DNA from: Falsiroseomonas ponticola
GTDB taxonomy: Bacteria; Pseudomonadota; Alphaproteobacteria; Acetobacterales; Acetobacteraceae
Assembly: GCF_016805305.1 (NCBI RefSeq)
Contig: NZ_JAERQN010000003.1
Location: forward strand, 434,001 to 498,000
Length of the DNA: 64,000 nucleotides
Reading direction: 5' to 3'
Every line of letters begins with the position of its first letter. The stretch's first letter is position 1. The position numbers were made by a program, and so were the translations under genes. Positions 16,392 to 25,182 of this stretch are shown piece by piece. Below the pieces are notes generated by a model, which saw only the letters and a list, made by a program, of their open reading frames with translations, ran no database searches and was not told the DNA's origin.

Positions 16392-17289
16392 CGCGCGCCG
16401 TCGCCTCCGCTTGGGCTTCCAGGCTGTTCTTGCGCCAGTGCTTGGCGCTTTCCTCCGGCACATAGGCGGGGTCGGCGTCGAAGACGATGCGGCTTTCGCC
16501 GGCGAGTGCCACGAAGCGCTTGCCCTTGCAGCGGCCGATCAGCGTCAGGTTGGCCTCCCGCGCCAGCTCCACCCCCCAGGCGGTGAAGCCGGAGCGCGAC
16601 ACCAGGATGGGGATGCCCATGCGGACGGTCTTGATGACCATCTCCGAGGTCAGGCGGCCGGTGGTGTAGAAGATCTTGTCCTCCGGCCCTTCGCCGTTGC
16701 GGAACATCCAGCCCGCGATCTTGTCCACCGCGTTGTGGCGGCCGACATCCTCCATGTAGACGATGGGCTGGTCCTGCCGGGCGAGGGCGCAGCCATGGAT
16801 GGCGCCGGCCTCGAGGTAGAGGCTCGGCAGCGTGTTGATCCGGTGCAGCAGGCGGTAGAGCCAGGATGTCCTGATCTCGGCTGACATCGGAAGCCGAGCC
16901 TGAGAAAAATCCTCCATGAGGTCGCCGAAGGCGGTGCCCTGGGCGCAGCCGGAGGTGAGGGTCTTCTTCTTCAGCTTCTCCTCGAAGTTCGTCCTGGCAT
17001 CGGTGCGGACGACGACGACCTGGAGATCCTCGTCATAGTCGATCGCGGCAATCCGGTCTTGCCGTTTCAGCATACCCTGGTTGAGGAGGTAGCCGATGGC
17101 GAGGTCCTCCGGCCGGTCGAGGATGGTCATCATCGTCACGATCTCCTGCCCGTTGAGGTAGAGGGTCAGGGGGCGTTCGACGGTGACGCTGGTCTCGATG
17201 GGCTGGCCGAGGTGATCGATGCCGGTGACACGGCGTGTCAGGCGCGGATCGGCGGGGTCGGGCTGCACGCGAAGCGGGGTATCGGTCAT
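16381..17289 (-). CDS. fdhD: Formate dehydrogenase accessory sulfurtransferase FdhD
   Basis: This 302-residue protein transfers sulfur from a cysteine desulfurase to the bis-MGD cofactor before it enters formate dehydrogenase. The conserved loop is [11 protein letters not shown] with C115; the second Cys of the usual CxxC pair is absent. Further family motifs are [41 protein letters not shown] and [13 protein letters not shown]. The ATG at 17289 is chosen because the family N-terminus (pairs of [11 protein letters not shown]) follows; no strong ribosome site is seen. A LuxR-type regulator is transcribed divergently 153 bases away. Confidence 0.95.
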   Translation of the reverse strand: MTDTPLRVQPDPADPRLTRRVTGIDHLGQPIETSVTVERPLTLYLNGQEIVTMMTILDRPEDLAIGYLLNQGMLKRQDRIAAIDYDEDLQVVVVRTDARTNFEEKLKKKTLTSGCAQGTAFGDLMEDFSQARLPMSAEIRTSWLYRLLHRINTLPSLYLEAGAIHGCALARQDQPIVYMEDVGRHNAVDKIAGWMFRNGEGPEDKIFYTTGRLTSEMVIKTVRMGIPILVSRSGFTAWGVELAREANLTLIGRCKGKRFVALAGESRIVFDADPAYVPEESAKHWRKNSLEAQAEATARDAE

Positions 17290-17371
17290 GCCGTGCAGGG
17301 TGGGGTGGGGGCGGCCGGGCTGCAAGCGGGGCGGTCGGCCTGGCGGGGGCGGCACTTCCCGCGCGCAGAGC

Positions 17372-17385
17372 GGAACATCTGTTCC
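17372..17385. promoter_or_regulatory. Inverted repeat GGAACA-TC-TGTTCC, candidate operator
   Basis: GGAACATCTGTTCC has perfect 6-bp arms around a 2-base centre. It lies in the 153-base gap between fdhD (minus) and the LuxR-type regulator (plus), about 70 bases from the regulator start. The spacing suits a homodimer, so autoregulation or control of fdhD-mobA is plausible. Confidence 0.5.
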
Positions 17386-17407
17386 ACCATGACGCGCTTT
17401 TGGGACT

Positions 17408-17443
17408 GTAACAGGCGACGCGCATAGTGCTATTCTGTATTCG
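17408..17443 (+). promoter_or_regulatory. Possible sigma70-type leaderless promoter of the regulator gene
   Basis: GTAACA (17408-17413) and TATTCT (17431-17436) are separated by 17 bases. Each matches the consensus at four of six positions. Transcription from here would begin at about 17443, the first base of the GTG start codon, and no ribosome binding site precedes that GTG. Confidence 0.4.
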
Positions 17444-18597
17444 TGATCATCCGACCCGAGTTGCCTGATCCGGATGCCTTTGCGCTGGGCCTGTATGCCG
17501 CCGTCCTGGACGGCCGCAGCATTGCCAGCGCCCTCCTCGGCCTGTCGCGGCGCCTGGGCACCAGCACCCATGCGGTCCATCTGATGCGCTTCGCGCATGG
17601 CGCGCCGCGGGACAGCCGGTCCGAGGGCAGCCCCAACACCGCGCCGGAGGTGATGGCCGAATACGGCCGGTTCTGGATCCGCCACGACCCCTGGGCGCAG
17701 GCCGCGGCGCAGGCGCCGGACGGCGTGCTGAACATGGCCCGCGTGGTGGCGCCGGACCTGTTCCGCCGGACCCCGATCTGGAACGAATGGGCGGCGCCGC
17801 GGGACGGCGCCTTCAACTGCATGGCGGCGCTGGTGCATGCGCCGGGGGGAATCGTGGGCGGCGTCGCCTTCCACCGCTCGGTGCGCGCGGACGCCTTCTC
17901 CCGCACCGAGGAGGAGATGCTGCGCCCCTACTACCCCGCCATCCGCCGCGCCCTGGTGGCGGAAGCGCGGCTGGCGGCGGCGGGGTGGGAACAGGTGCGG
18001 GCGCTGCGGGCCGGCTTCGCGGCGCTGCGCCAGGGCGTGATGCTGCTGGACCGGCACCGCCGCATCATCGTCACCAACCCGGCGCTGGAGATGATGGTGG
18101 CGGAGGATGACGGCCTGTCCTTCGTGCCGGATGGCGGGCTGAGTTCCTTCGACCCGCAGGCGCGGCAATCGCTGGCGCGGGGCGTCGGCGCGGCGATCCT
18201 GGCGCTGGACGGCAAGGTGAAGATGATGCCGGACGCCGCCGGCCTGACCCTGCCGCGGCGGTCCGGCGCGGCGCCCTGGCTGGTGCAGGTGCTGCCGCTG
18301 CGGGGGCTGGAAGCCATCGGCATGCCGGAAGGCTTCACCGGCGTGATGCTGCTGGTGACGGATGACGAACAGCGCCCGCGGCCGCGCGCGCCGCTGCTGC
18401 GCCAGGCCTTCGGCCTGACGGCGGCGGAAGGCGCGCTGGCGGCCGCGCTGGCGGCGGGCAAGACGGTGGCGGAGCATGCGCAGGCACGGCGCATCGCCGT
18501 GACCACGGCGCGCAGCCAGCTGACCGCCATCCGCCGCAAGACCGGCTGCCGCCACCAGGCGGAGCTGACGGCGCTGCTGGCGCGGCTGACGGGCTGA
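17443..18597 (+). CDS. LuxR-family helix-turn-helix transcriptional regulator
   Basis: This 384-residue regulator has an N-terminal sensory region (about 1-190) that includes YGRFWIRHDPW, in the style of alphaproteobacterial PAS/GAF-LuxR proteins. A PAS-like segment around 195-310 follows (GVMLLDRHRRIIVTNPALEMM), then a C-terminal LuxR-type helix-turn-helix at about 325-384 (RQAFGLTAAEGALAAALAAG through RSQLTAIRRKTGCRHQAEL). The start is GTG at 17443 without a ribosome site. Being divergent from fdhD-mobA, it may regulate molybdoenzyme or formate metabolism, but the ligand is unknown. It ends three bases from a convergent membrane-protein gene. Confidence 0.85.
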   Translation: MIIRPELPDPDAFALGLYAAVLDGRSIASALLGLSRRLGTSTHAVHLMRFAHGAPRDSRSEGSPNTAPEVMAEYGRFWIRHDPWAQAAAQAPDGVLNMARVVAPDLFRRTPIWNEWAAPRDGAFNCMAALVHAPGGIVGGVAFHRSVRADAFSRTEEEMLRPYYPAIRRALVAEARLAAAGWEQVRALRAGFAALRQGVMLLDRHRRIIVTNPALEMMVAEDDGLSFVPDGGLSSFDPQARQSLARGVGAAILALDGKVKMMPDAAGLTLPRRSGAAPWLVQVLPLRGLEAIGMPEGFTGVMLLVTDDEQRPRPRAPLLRQAFGLTAAEGALAAALAAGKTVAEHAQARRIAVTTARSQLTAIRRKTGCRHQAELTALLARLTG

Positions 18598-18600
18598 GGG

Positions 18601-19056
18601 TCAGTCCCCCCGCAGCACGAAGGGGCGCAGCAGCATGGCGGTGCCCCAGCCCCAGGCGCCGTTCAGCAGCACCGCCCGCCAGATGGCGATGGAATTGCCG
18701 CCCGCCCACATCGGCAGGCCCTTCAGCTGCGCCACGATGGTCATGCCGACCACGGTCGCCGCCATGCCGATGACGAAGCCGCCCATCAGGTCCGGGATGC
18801 GGACCCAGCGGATCAGCCCGGCCAGCAGGATGCCCCAGAGGCCGCCCCAGAAGGCGAGGGAGACGACCTGCGGCACGCCGAAGGGCGGCACGCCGCGCAG
18901 GTTGAAGCCCTGCGCCGCCGGCCGGAAGGCATCGGCCGCGCCCGTCACCGCCTTGATCAGCGGGAACTGGTGGTACAGCACCCAGACCGTCCCCTGGTGG
19001 AAGACGATCACCGCGAGCGCCCCGCAGATGAACCCGAAGAGCAGGACCTTCTTCAC
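18601..19056 (-). CDS. Small multi-pass membrane protein, unknown function
   Basis: This 151-residue protein has about four hydrophobic helices (residues 4-26, 64-83, 90-110 and 122-142). It begins MKKVLLFGFICGALAVIVFH, so the first helix could be a signal anchor. A conserved-looking FNLRGVPPFGVPQVVSLAFWGG segment precedes helix 2. It resembles hypothetical inner-membrane proteins of Rhodospirillales, but I cannot name a family. It stands alone between the regulator (convergent) and the MFS-spermidine synthase gene (same strand, upstream). Confidence 0.78.
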   Translation of the reverse strand: MKKVLLFGFICGALAVIVFHQGTVWVLYHQFPLIKAVTGAADAFRPAAQGFNLRGVPPFGVPQVVSLAFWGGLWGILLAGLIRWVRIPDLMGGFVIGMAATVVGMTIVAQLKGLPMWAGGNSIAIWRAVLLNGAWGWGTAMLLRPFVLRGD

Positions 19057-19127
19057 GCAGCGACTCCGTCTTGGGGACAGGGCGAATCTAGAACGTGCGG
19101 CCCTGTCCCGCCAACCGATGCAGGCCC

Positions 19128-21398
19128 CTACCGATGCGCCGCGCGCAGCATCAGGTCCTGCGGCCGCGCCAGCGCCTGCGTCCCGGTGACGGTGTTGTTC
19201 AGGTAGAACTCGTCCCGCGGGAAGACATCCGTCAGCGTCGCGCCCACGCGCGGCGTGCCGGGCGCCCAGCTCAGCGCCGGGCGGCTGAACAGCCCCGCAT
19301 AGTCGCTGAAGCCGGTATTGCCCCGGCCGAGATGGGCCTGGACCGCGGGCTCCGCGAAGCGCCGCGCCAGGGCTTCCGCGTCATAGGGGATGGGCCGGTC
19401 GGAGCCGATGATGACGGAGGACGGCATCAGCAGCAGCGTGTGGGGGAAGACGGTGCTGAAGGTCTCCACCACGCGCTGGGTCGGCGCCCATTGCACATAG
19501 ATCCCGCCCGGGGCCAGGCGGCGGCGCACCTGCTGGAGGAATTCCTCGGAATAGAGGAGGCCGGAATGCGATCCCTCCGGCAGGATCGCGTCCGCCTGGA
19601 TCACGTCATAGAGCTGGTCGCCCTTCGACAGCGCGCGGCGGCCATCGCCGTATTCCAGCTGCCAGCGGGGGTTGCGGAACATCTCGGCGATCGGGCCGCG
19701 GGGATAACGCTCCCCGATCTGCTCCAGCGCCGTCAGCACCGGGCCCACCAGCTCGATCGCGCGGACCTGGTGCGTGGCGGCGGAGACGCCGGCCGCCCAG
19801 GGCGTGCCGCCCGACCCGATGCCGATGCAGAGCACCAACTTCGGGTCCGGATGGATCAGCGGGCCGACCGCGCCGAGGAACTGGTGGATCGGCAGGAAGG
19901 GGATCCGGCCCTGGGAGAAGCCCTGGATGAAGAAGGGGCCGTGCGGGCCATCCTGGCCGGGCAGGTTGTCGTCCCGGAAGAAGGCGACGCCGGAGCGGTC
20001 CTCCGCCCAGGCGACCTGGTGGCGGGGCTGTTCCGCATGCAGGCGGGACCAGAGCGCGGCATTGCCCGGCAGCGCCACCACGGCCAGGGCGCAGGCGGCG
20101 GCCAGCGCCATTTCGGGCCTGCGGCCGCGGCCTTCCTTCCACAGCCAGCCCAGCATCAGCAGCACCGACAGCGCGGCCAGCAGCTTCAGCGTGCCGGCGG
20201 TGCCGAGCAGGTGGAAGGTGACGATGCCCGTGCCGATGGACCCCGCCGCATTGCCCAGGATGTTGGCCAGCTGCACCCAGCCGACCCGCGCGCCGACCGA
20301 GGCCAGGTCCTGCTGCACCGCGCGCTGCACGAAGGGGAAGGTCATGCCGATGAGGAAGGAGGGCGGGCCCACCACGATCAGCGTCAGGATGACGGTGGTG
20401 GCCAGGCCGCCGCCGCGCAGCCGCTGCACATCGGCCGAGAGGAACTGGTTGATCGGCCAGTAGGGCAGGGCGATGAACAGCGCCAGGATGAGCACGGCAG
20501 CCAGGGCGAAGCCGCCGGCCTGGGTGATGAAGAAGGCCGGGCGGGGGTCCTTCAGCCTGCGCACCATCCGCGCCGCGACCGCCATGCCGAGCCCGTCCGC
20601 CAGCAGGAAGATGCCGAGCACGGTCGGGAAGAGGTAGGCGTGGTACTGGCCGACCTGGCCCAGCAGCCGCACCCAGACGATCTCCAGCGCCACGATCACG
20701 TAGCCCGACAGGAAGACCAGCAGGCACCAGAGCTTCAGGCTGCCGAAGGGCTCCGCCGCGCCGGCCGCCGCCGCGGCGCGGGGGGCGGGCTTCGGCACGT
20801 CCCGCCCCAGCGTCGGCAGCAGCGTCAGCGCCAGCACCGCCGCCAGCACATCGAGCCCCGCCGCCAGCACCAGCGCGCCGACGAAGCCGAGATTGCCGAC
20901 GATGAACCAGCCGCCGAGCAGCGCGCCGAGGCCGGCGCCCAGCGTGTTCAGGCCGTAGAGGCTGCTGATCCGCTCCGCCACCGTGTCGAGGCTGGTGGCG
21001 ATGGCGCGGGCCAGCAGGGGCAGGGAGGCACCCATGAGCGTGGTCGGCAGCACCAGGCCCGCGAAGCACAGCGCGAAGATGGCGATGGGGGCATCCACCA
21101 CGCCGGCCAGCTGCAGCGCGAGGAAGTCATAGAGGAAGAACTTGGAGAGCAGGGCGAAGAGGGCGACGCCACCCTCCGCCAGGGCGAAGCCGATCATCGC
21201 CTGGCGCGGGGAGAGGCGGTCCGCCAGCTTGGCGCCGATGATGGAGCCGAGGCCGAGCCCGGCCAGGAAGGCACCCACGACCAGCGCCGCGGAGATGGTG
21301 TCCGACCCCGCGAAGATGCCGAGCATGCGCTGCCAGACGATCTGGCAGAGCAGCGCGCCGAAGCCCGAGCAGAAGAATGCGATGGCCAAGCGTGGCAT
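19128..21398 (-). CDS. Fused MFS-type transporter/spermidine synthase-like protein
   Basis: In this 756-residue protein the first ~480 residues carry many transmembrane helices of transporter type, and the last ~270 form a spermidine-synthase-like SAM-binding fold (LVLCIGIGSGGTPWAAG, then a YGDGRRAL and YDVIQADA pair). In this family the soluble domain may bind decarboxylated SAM or a related aminopropyl donor. The ATG at 21398 has AAGGGG seven bases ahead; the frame continues upstream only through the divergent promoter region. It is single-gene and divergent from the TPP enzyme. The transported or modified molecule is unknown. Confidence 0.85.
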   Translation of the reverse strand: MPRLAIAFFCSGFGALLCQIVWQRMLGIFAGSDTISAALVVGAFLAGLGLGSIIGAKLADRLSPRQAMIGFALAEGGVALFALLSKFFLYDFLALQLAGVVDAPIAIFALCFAGLVLPTTLMGASLPLLARAIATSLDTVAERISSLYGLNTLGAGLGALLGGWFIVGNLGFVGALVLAAGLDVLAAVLALTLLPTLGRDVPKPAPRAAAAAGAAEPFGSLKLWCLLVFLSGYVIVALEIVWVRLLGQVGQYHAYLFPTVLGIFLLADGLGMAVAARMVRRLKDPRPAFFITQAGGFALAAVLILALFIALPYWPINQFLSADVQRLRGGGLATTVILTLIVVGPPSFLIGMTFPFVQRAVQQDLASVGARVGWVQLANILGNAAGSIGTGIVTFHLLGTAGTLKLLAALSVLLMLGWLWKEGRGRRPEMALAAACALAVVALPGNAALWSRLHAEQPRHQVAWAEDRSGVAFFRDDNLPGQDGPHGPFFIQGFSQGRIPFLPIHQFLGAVGPLIHPDPKLVLCIGIGSGGTPWAAGVSAATHQVRAIELVGPVLTALEQIGERYPRGPIAEMFRNPRWQLEYGDGRRALSKGDQLYDVIQADAILPEGSHSGLLYSEEFLQQVRRRLAPGGIYVQWAPTQRVVETFSTVFPHTLLLMPSSVIIGSDRPIPYDAEALARRFAEPAVQAHLGRGNTGFSDYAGLFSRPALSWAPGTPRVGATLTDVFPRDEFYLNNTVTGTQALARPQDLMLRAAHR

Positions 21399-21458
21399 CG
21401 GCCGCCCCTTATCCGTGATCCAGCCCGCCAGCCCCCCTGGTGCGGGTCCGGGATCAAT

Positions 21459-21475
21459 TGACGGAAACTGCGTCA
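21459..21475. promoter_or_regulatory. Inverted repeat TGACG-N7-CGTCA in the divergent promoter region
   Basis: TGACG (21459-21463) and CGTCA (21471-21475) frame seven bases. The site lies inside the 215-base gap between the MFS-spermidine synthase gene and the TPP enzyme gene. It is short, so chance occurrence is possible, but the location suits an operator for either gene. Confidence 0.35.
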
Positions 21476-21613
21476 GTATTACGGCGCTGTCACCCCTGGG
21501 TGGCGGCAGGCGCATGGCTGGGGGGGTGCGCCTTCGCCCTTCGCGGCCGGTCCCCTTGCGGCCTTCGCCGCGCCCGCGCACCCTCCCGGGCCATGGAATG
21601 GGGGAGCCCAAGG

Positions 21614-23155
21614 GTGAACGGAGCGGAAAGCCTGGTGCACACACTGCTGGGGGCGGGGGTGGATACCTGTTTCGCCAACCCCGGCACCAGCGAGATGCAT
21701 TTTGTCGCGGCGCTGGACCGCATCCCCGGAATGCGCTGCGTGCTGGGGCTTCAGGAGAATGTCGTCACCGGCATGGCGGATGGCTATTTCCGCATGGCGG
21801 GCAAGCCGGCGGCCACGCTGCTGCATTGCGGCCCGGGCCTCGCGAACGGGCTCGCCAACCTGCACAATGCCCGCCGGGCGCGGTCGGCCATCGTCAATTG
21901 CGTCGGCGACCAGGCCACCTACCACCGGCCCCTCGATGCCCAGCTGACCGCGGATACGGAAGGATTCGCGCGCGCCGTCTCCGGCTGGACGCGCACCGTG
22001 GCGCGGGCGGACGAGGTGGGGCGGGATGCCGCGACCGCCGTGCAGGCGGCGATGACCAGCCCCGGCCAGATCGCGACGCTGATCCTGCCCTCCGACACCT
22101 GCTGGGACGAGGCGCCGGGCGGCCCGGCCGCGGCGCTGCCCGTGCCGGCGCGGCCGCAGGCGGACCCGCATGCCGTGCGCAACGCGGCGAAGGTGCTGCG
22201 GGAGCGGTCCAACGTGCTGATCCTGCTGGGCGGCCTTGCCCTGACCGAGGAGGCGCAGGCGCTGGCCTGGCGCATTGGCCAGGCGACGGGGGCCAGCATC
22301 CTGGCCGAGATGTCCAACGCCAAGGTGGCGCGCGGCCGCGGGCGCATGCAGCTGGAACGCGTGCCCTATCCGGCGGACCTGGCGATCGAGGCGCTGAAGC
22401 CCTTCACCACCATCATCCTGGTGAACAGCAAGGCGCCGGTCGGCTTCTTCGCCTATCCCGGCAAGCCGTCCCGCCACCACCGGGAGGATGCGGACATCGT
22501 CCTGCTGACGCGCTACGAGGCCGACCCGATCCAGGCGCTGACCGCGCTGGCGGAGGAGCTTGGCGCCGGCGCTGCGGCGATCCCCGATGCCGGCCCGCGC
22601 CCCGATCCCGTGCGCGGCAAGCCGACGCCGGAGGGCCTGGCGCAGACGCTGGCGGCGCTGATGCCGGAGAACGCGGTCATCGCGGATGAAAGCGTCTCCT
22701 TCGGCCGCGGCTTCTACAAATTCACCCACAATGCGCCGGCGCATGACTGGGTGCACATCACCGGCGGCGCCATCGGCTGCGGCATCCCGCTCGCGACCGG
22801 CGCCTCCATCGGCGCGCCGGGCCGGCGCGTGATCAACCTGCAGGCCGACGGGTCGGGCATGTACACGCTGCAGGCGCTGTGGACCCAGGCGCGGGAGAGG
22901 CTGGCGATCACGACGATCGTCATCTCCAACCGCAAGTACCAGATCCTGCTCGGCGAATATCAGGGTGTGGGCGCCAATCCCGGCCGCACGGCGCTGGACA
23001 TGATGGACCTCGGCAATCCGGACCTGGACTGGGTGAAGCTGGCGAACGGCATGGGCGTGGAGGCGGCGCGGACGGGCACGCTGGAGGGGGTCGCGGACCT
23101 CATGCAGCAGAGCTTCGCCTCCGAGACGCCGTTCCTGATCGAGATGGAAGTCTGA
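21614..23155 (+). CDS. TPP-dependent acetolactate synthase large-subunit-like enzyme
   Basis: This 513-residue ThDP enzyme is of the acetolactate synthase/benzoylformate decarboxylase family. The catalytic Glu is in CVLGLQENVVTGMADGY. The diphosphate/Mg motif runs from QADGSGMYTLQALWTQAR to VISNRKYQIL. The GTG at 21614 is chosen because GGGGAG precedes it at proper spacing and the family begins (M)NGAESLVHTL; an in-frame ATG at 21593 would add seven residues. It lacks close ilvN neighbours and is followed by an SDR, so it is probably a catabolic 2-oxo-acid decarboxylase or carboligase rather than the valine-pathway enzyme. Confidence 0.88.
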   Translation: MNGAESLVHTLLGAGVDTCFANPGTSEMHFVAALDRIPGMRCVLGLQENVVTGMADGYFRMAGKPAATLLHCGPGLANGLANLHNARRARSAIVNCVGDQATYHRPLDAQLTADTEGFARAVSGWTRTVARADEVGRDAATAVQAAMTSPGQIATLILPSDTCWDEAPGGPAAALPVPARPQADPHAVRNAAKVLRERSNVLILLGGLALTEEAQALAWRIGQATGASILAEMSNAKVARGRGRMQLERVPYPADLAIEALKPFTTIILVNSKAPVGFFAYPGKPSRHHREDADIVLLTRYEADPIQALTALAEELGAGAAAIPDAGPRPDPVRGKPTPEGLAQTLAALMPENAVIADESVSFGRGFYKFTHNAPAHDWVHITGGAIGCGIPLATGASIGAPGRRVINLQADGSGMYTLQALWTQARERLAITTIVISNRKYQILLGEYQGVGANPGRTALDMMDLGNPDLDWVKLANGMGVEAARTGTLEGVADLMQQSFASETPFLIEMEV

Positions 23156-23157
23156 GC

Positions 23158-23937
23158 ATGGCGATGGAGATGGGCGTTGCCGGCAAGCGGGTGCTGGTCA
23201 CCGGCGGGTCGAAGGGGATCGGGCTGGCCTGCGCGGAGGGTTTTGCCCGCGAAGGCGCGGATGTGGTGCTGGTGGGGCGCGATCCCGCCGCGCTGGCCGC
23301 CGCCGCCGACAAGGTGCGGGGCAGCGCGCAGGTGCGGGTGGAGACGCTGGCGGCCGACCTCTCCAGGGCCGAGGAGCGGGAGCGGGTGCATGCCGCCCAT
23401 CCCGGCATCGACATCCTGGTGAACAATGCGGGCGCCATCCCGTCGGGCCGCCTGCAGGACATCCCCATCGCGCGGTGGCAGCAGGCCTGGGACCTGAAGG
23501 TCATGGGCTACATCCACCTGTGCCAGCTCTACCTGCCGGGGATGGAGGAGCGGCGCGCGGGCGTGATCTGCAACATCATCGGCATGGCCGGGCGCGCGCC
23601 GCGCATGGGCTATATCTGCGGCGGCGCGGGCAATGCGGCGCTGATCGCCTTCACCTCGGCGCTCGGCGGCGCCACCCAGGCCATGGGCGTGCGCGTCTTC
23701 GGCATCAACCCGGCCGCCACGCGGACGGACCGGATGGAGACGCAGGCGCGCGTCAACGCGAAGCTCAAGTTCGGCGACGAGGAACGCTGGGCGGAGACGC
23801 TGACGGGCCTGCCCTTCGGCCGCCCGATCGAGGCGGCGGAGATCGCGGACCTGACCGTGTTCCTGAGCGGCCCGCGCGGCGCCTATGTGAACGGCACCGT
23901 GGTGGATGTGGATGGCGGGGGTATGTTCCGGGGGTAG
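23158..23937 (+). CDS. SDR-family protein lacking the usual catalytic residues
   Basis: In this 259-residue Rossmann protein the NAD(P) motif TGGSKGIG is at residues 15-22, and NNAG at 89-92. The active-site region reads NIIGMAGRAPRMGYICGGAGNAAL. Tyr152 is present, but the Lys of YxxxK is replaced by Gly156, and no Ser stands at the usual position (Asn139). It may be a cofactor-binding non-enzyme or use a different mechanism. GGAAG precedes the ATG by seven bases. It follows the TPP enzyme by two bases, so the two form an operon and may act in sequence on a 2-hydroxy-ketone. Confidence 0.87.
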   Translation: MAMEMGVAGKRVLVTGGSKGIGLACAEGFAREGADVVLVGRDPAALAAAADKVRGSAQVRVETLAADLSRAEERERVHAAHPGIDILVNNAGAIPSGRLQDIPIARWQQAWDLKVMGYIHLCQLYLPGMEERRAGVICNIIGMAGRAPRMGYICGGAGNAALIAFTSALGGATQAMGVRVFGINPAATRTDRMETQARVNAKLKFGDEERWAETLTGLPFGRPIEAAEIADLTVFLSGPRGAYVNGTVVDVDGGGMFRG

Positions 23938-23943
23938 GAGGCG

Positions 23944-25140
23944 CTACCCGGCTGCGCGCGGCGCGCCTGGCGGGCGCGCCACCCATTCGCCGAAGCGCCG
24001 CGCCCAGCGAATGCCCGCCGCATCGACGATGGCCGCATAGGGCGCGGCGAGCGCCAGCACGACGGCGACATAGACCAGCAGGTTGACCAGCAGCGCGACA
24101 TCGCCCCGCGGCAGCGCCAGATAGAGGCCCGCGGAGAGCGAGCACAGCAGCGGCAGGTGCAGCAGGTAGCCGGCATAGGACAGGTCCCCCAGCCATTGCA
24201 GCGGCCGGGATGACAGCCAGCGCCCGGCGAAGCCCCGCGACACCGCCGCCACCAGGCAGACCGCCCCCAGCATGTTGTAGAGCGGCACGTTGAAGAAGAC
24301 CTGCTCCGGCGCGGTGAAGGGCGCCGGCAGCCAGGAATAGGGCGCGTGGCCCGGCAGGTAGGACCCGACGAACAGCCCGAAGACGGCCAGGAACGGCACC
24401 GCCCGCGCCGGCACCCGCACCGCATGCACCAGCGCACCGCCCAGCATCACCATCACGAAGATCGCGAAGGGGCCGAAGAGCAGCGCGACGAGGACGATGA
24501 AGGCCAGCACCGGCACCGCGCGCAGGCGATGCGGCATCACGAGGAACAGCGCCAGGATCATGAGCGCGCCGAGGAATTCGTAGCGCAGCGTCCAGAGCGC
24601 GCTGTTGAAATGCGTCTCCCCGGTCACCAGCACGTGCCAGGCCATGTCCCGCAGCGCGGCCGGAAGCGTCAGCTCCGCCGGCGGCATCTGCGTGCCGATG
24701 ATCACGGACCCCGTCTCCGCCGCCACGGCGCCCACGGCATAGAGGCCGGCCTGCGACAGCAGCCAGGACAGCAGGATCACCGGCGCCATGGCGACCGTCA
24801 GGCGGATGTAGCGACCCCAGAGCGTGACGCGCAGCCGATCCGCCCGGCCCTCGAAATAGGGCATCGTGACGACATAGCCCGACAGCGCCAGGAAGGTCAT
24901 GACCGCGAAATTGCCGCCGGTCAGCAGCGTCACGCCCGGCAGCTGCAGCCACGGCGTCAGCCAGTGCGGGTTCGCGGTGGGCGGAAAGAGGGCCGGGTTA
25001 TAGGGCGTCAGCGCATCCGGCAGATACGCCATGATGAAATGCACGATCATGATCTGCACGCAGAGGATGCCGCGCAGCCCGTTCAACCCGGCATGGCGCT
25101 GCCCCGCCACGACCGCCACCCCAGCGCCATCCAGCGCCAT
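23944..25140 (-). CDS. Membrane acyltransferase, acyltransferase 3 family
   Basis: This 398-residue integral membrane protein has about ten helices and the family's N-terminal LNGLRGILCVQIMIVHF with the conserved His. ALSGYVVTMPYFEGRADRLR and WGRYIRL follow, corresponding to the family's SGFLL...R.RR region. Such enzymes O-acetylate or O-acylate cell-surface sugars. The ATG at 25140 is preferred, with GGGGAG upstream; a GTG at 25161 is possible. It sits 42 bases downstream of murA on the same strand. Neighbours do not identify the acceptor. Confidence 0.87.
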   Translation of the reverse strand: MALDGAGVAVVAGQRHAGLNGLRGILCVQIMIVHFIMAYLPDALTPYNPALFPPTANPHWLTPWLQLPGVTLLTGGNFAVMTFLALSGYVVTMPYFEGRADRLRVTLWGRYIRLTVAMAPVILLSWLLSQAGLYAVGAVAAETGSVIIGTQMPPAELTLPAALRDMAWHVLVTGETHFNSALWTLRYEFLGALMILALFLVMPHRLRAVPVLAFIVLVALLFGPFAIFVMVMLGGALVHAVRVPARAVPFLAVFGLFVGSYLPGHAPYSWLPAPFTAPEQVFFNVPLYNMLGAVCLVAAVSRGFAGRWLSSRPLQWLGDLSYAGYLLHLPLLCSLSAGLYLALPRGDVALLVNLLVYVAVVLALAAPYAAIVDAAGIRWARRFGEWVARPPGAPRAAG

Positions 25141-25182
25141 GCCAACCACGCTCCCCGCCACGCCGTCCCGGAAGGCGCGCCC

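Noticed and set aside
17372-17385. LexA (SOS) box, because GAAC-N4-GTTC fits the Gram-positive form
   Set aside because: Alphaproteobacterial LexA usually recognises a direct GTTC-N7-GTTC repeat, and the flanking genes are not SOS genes; it is kept only as a generic operator.
19095-21461. Long plus-strand frame opposite the MFS-spermidine synthase gene
   Set aside because: The minus-strand frame has clear membrane helices and a SAM motif; the plus-strand frame is Gln/His/Arg-rich noise.
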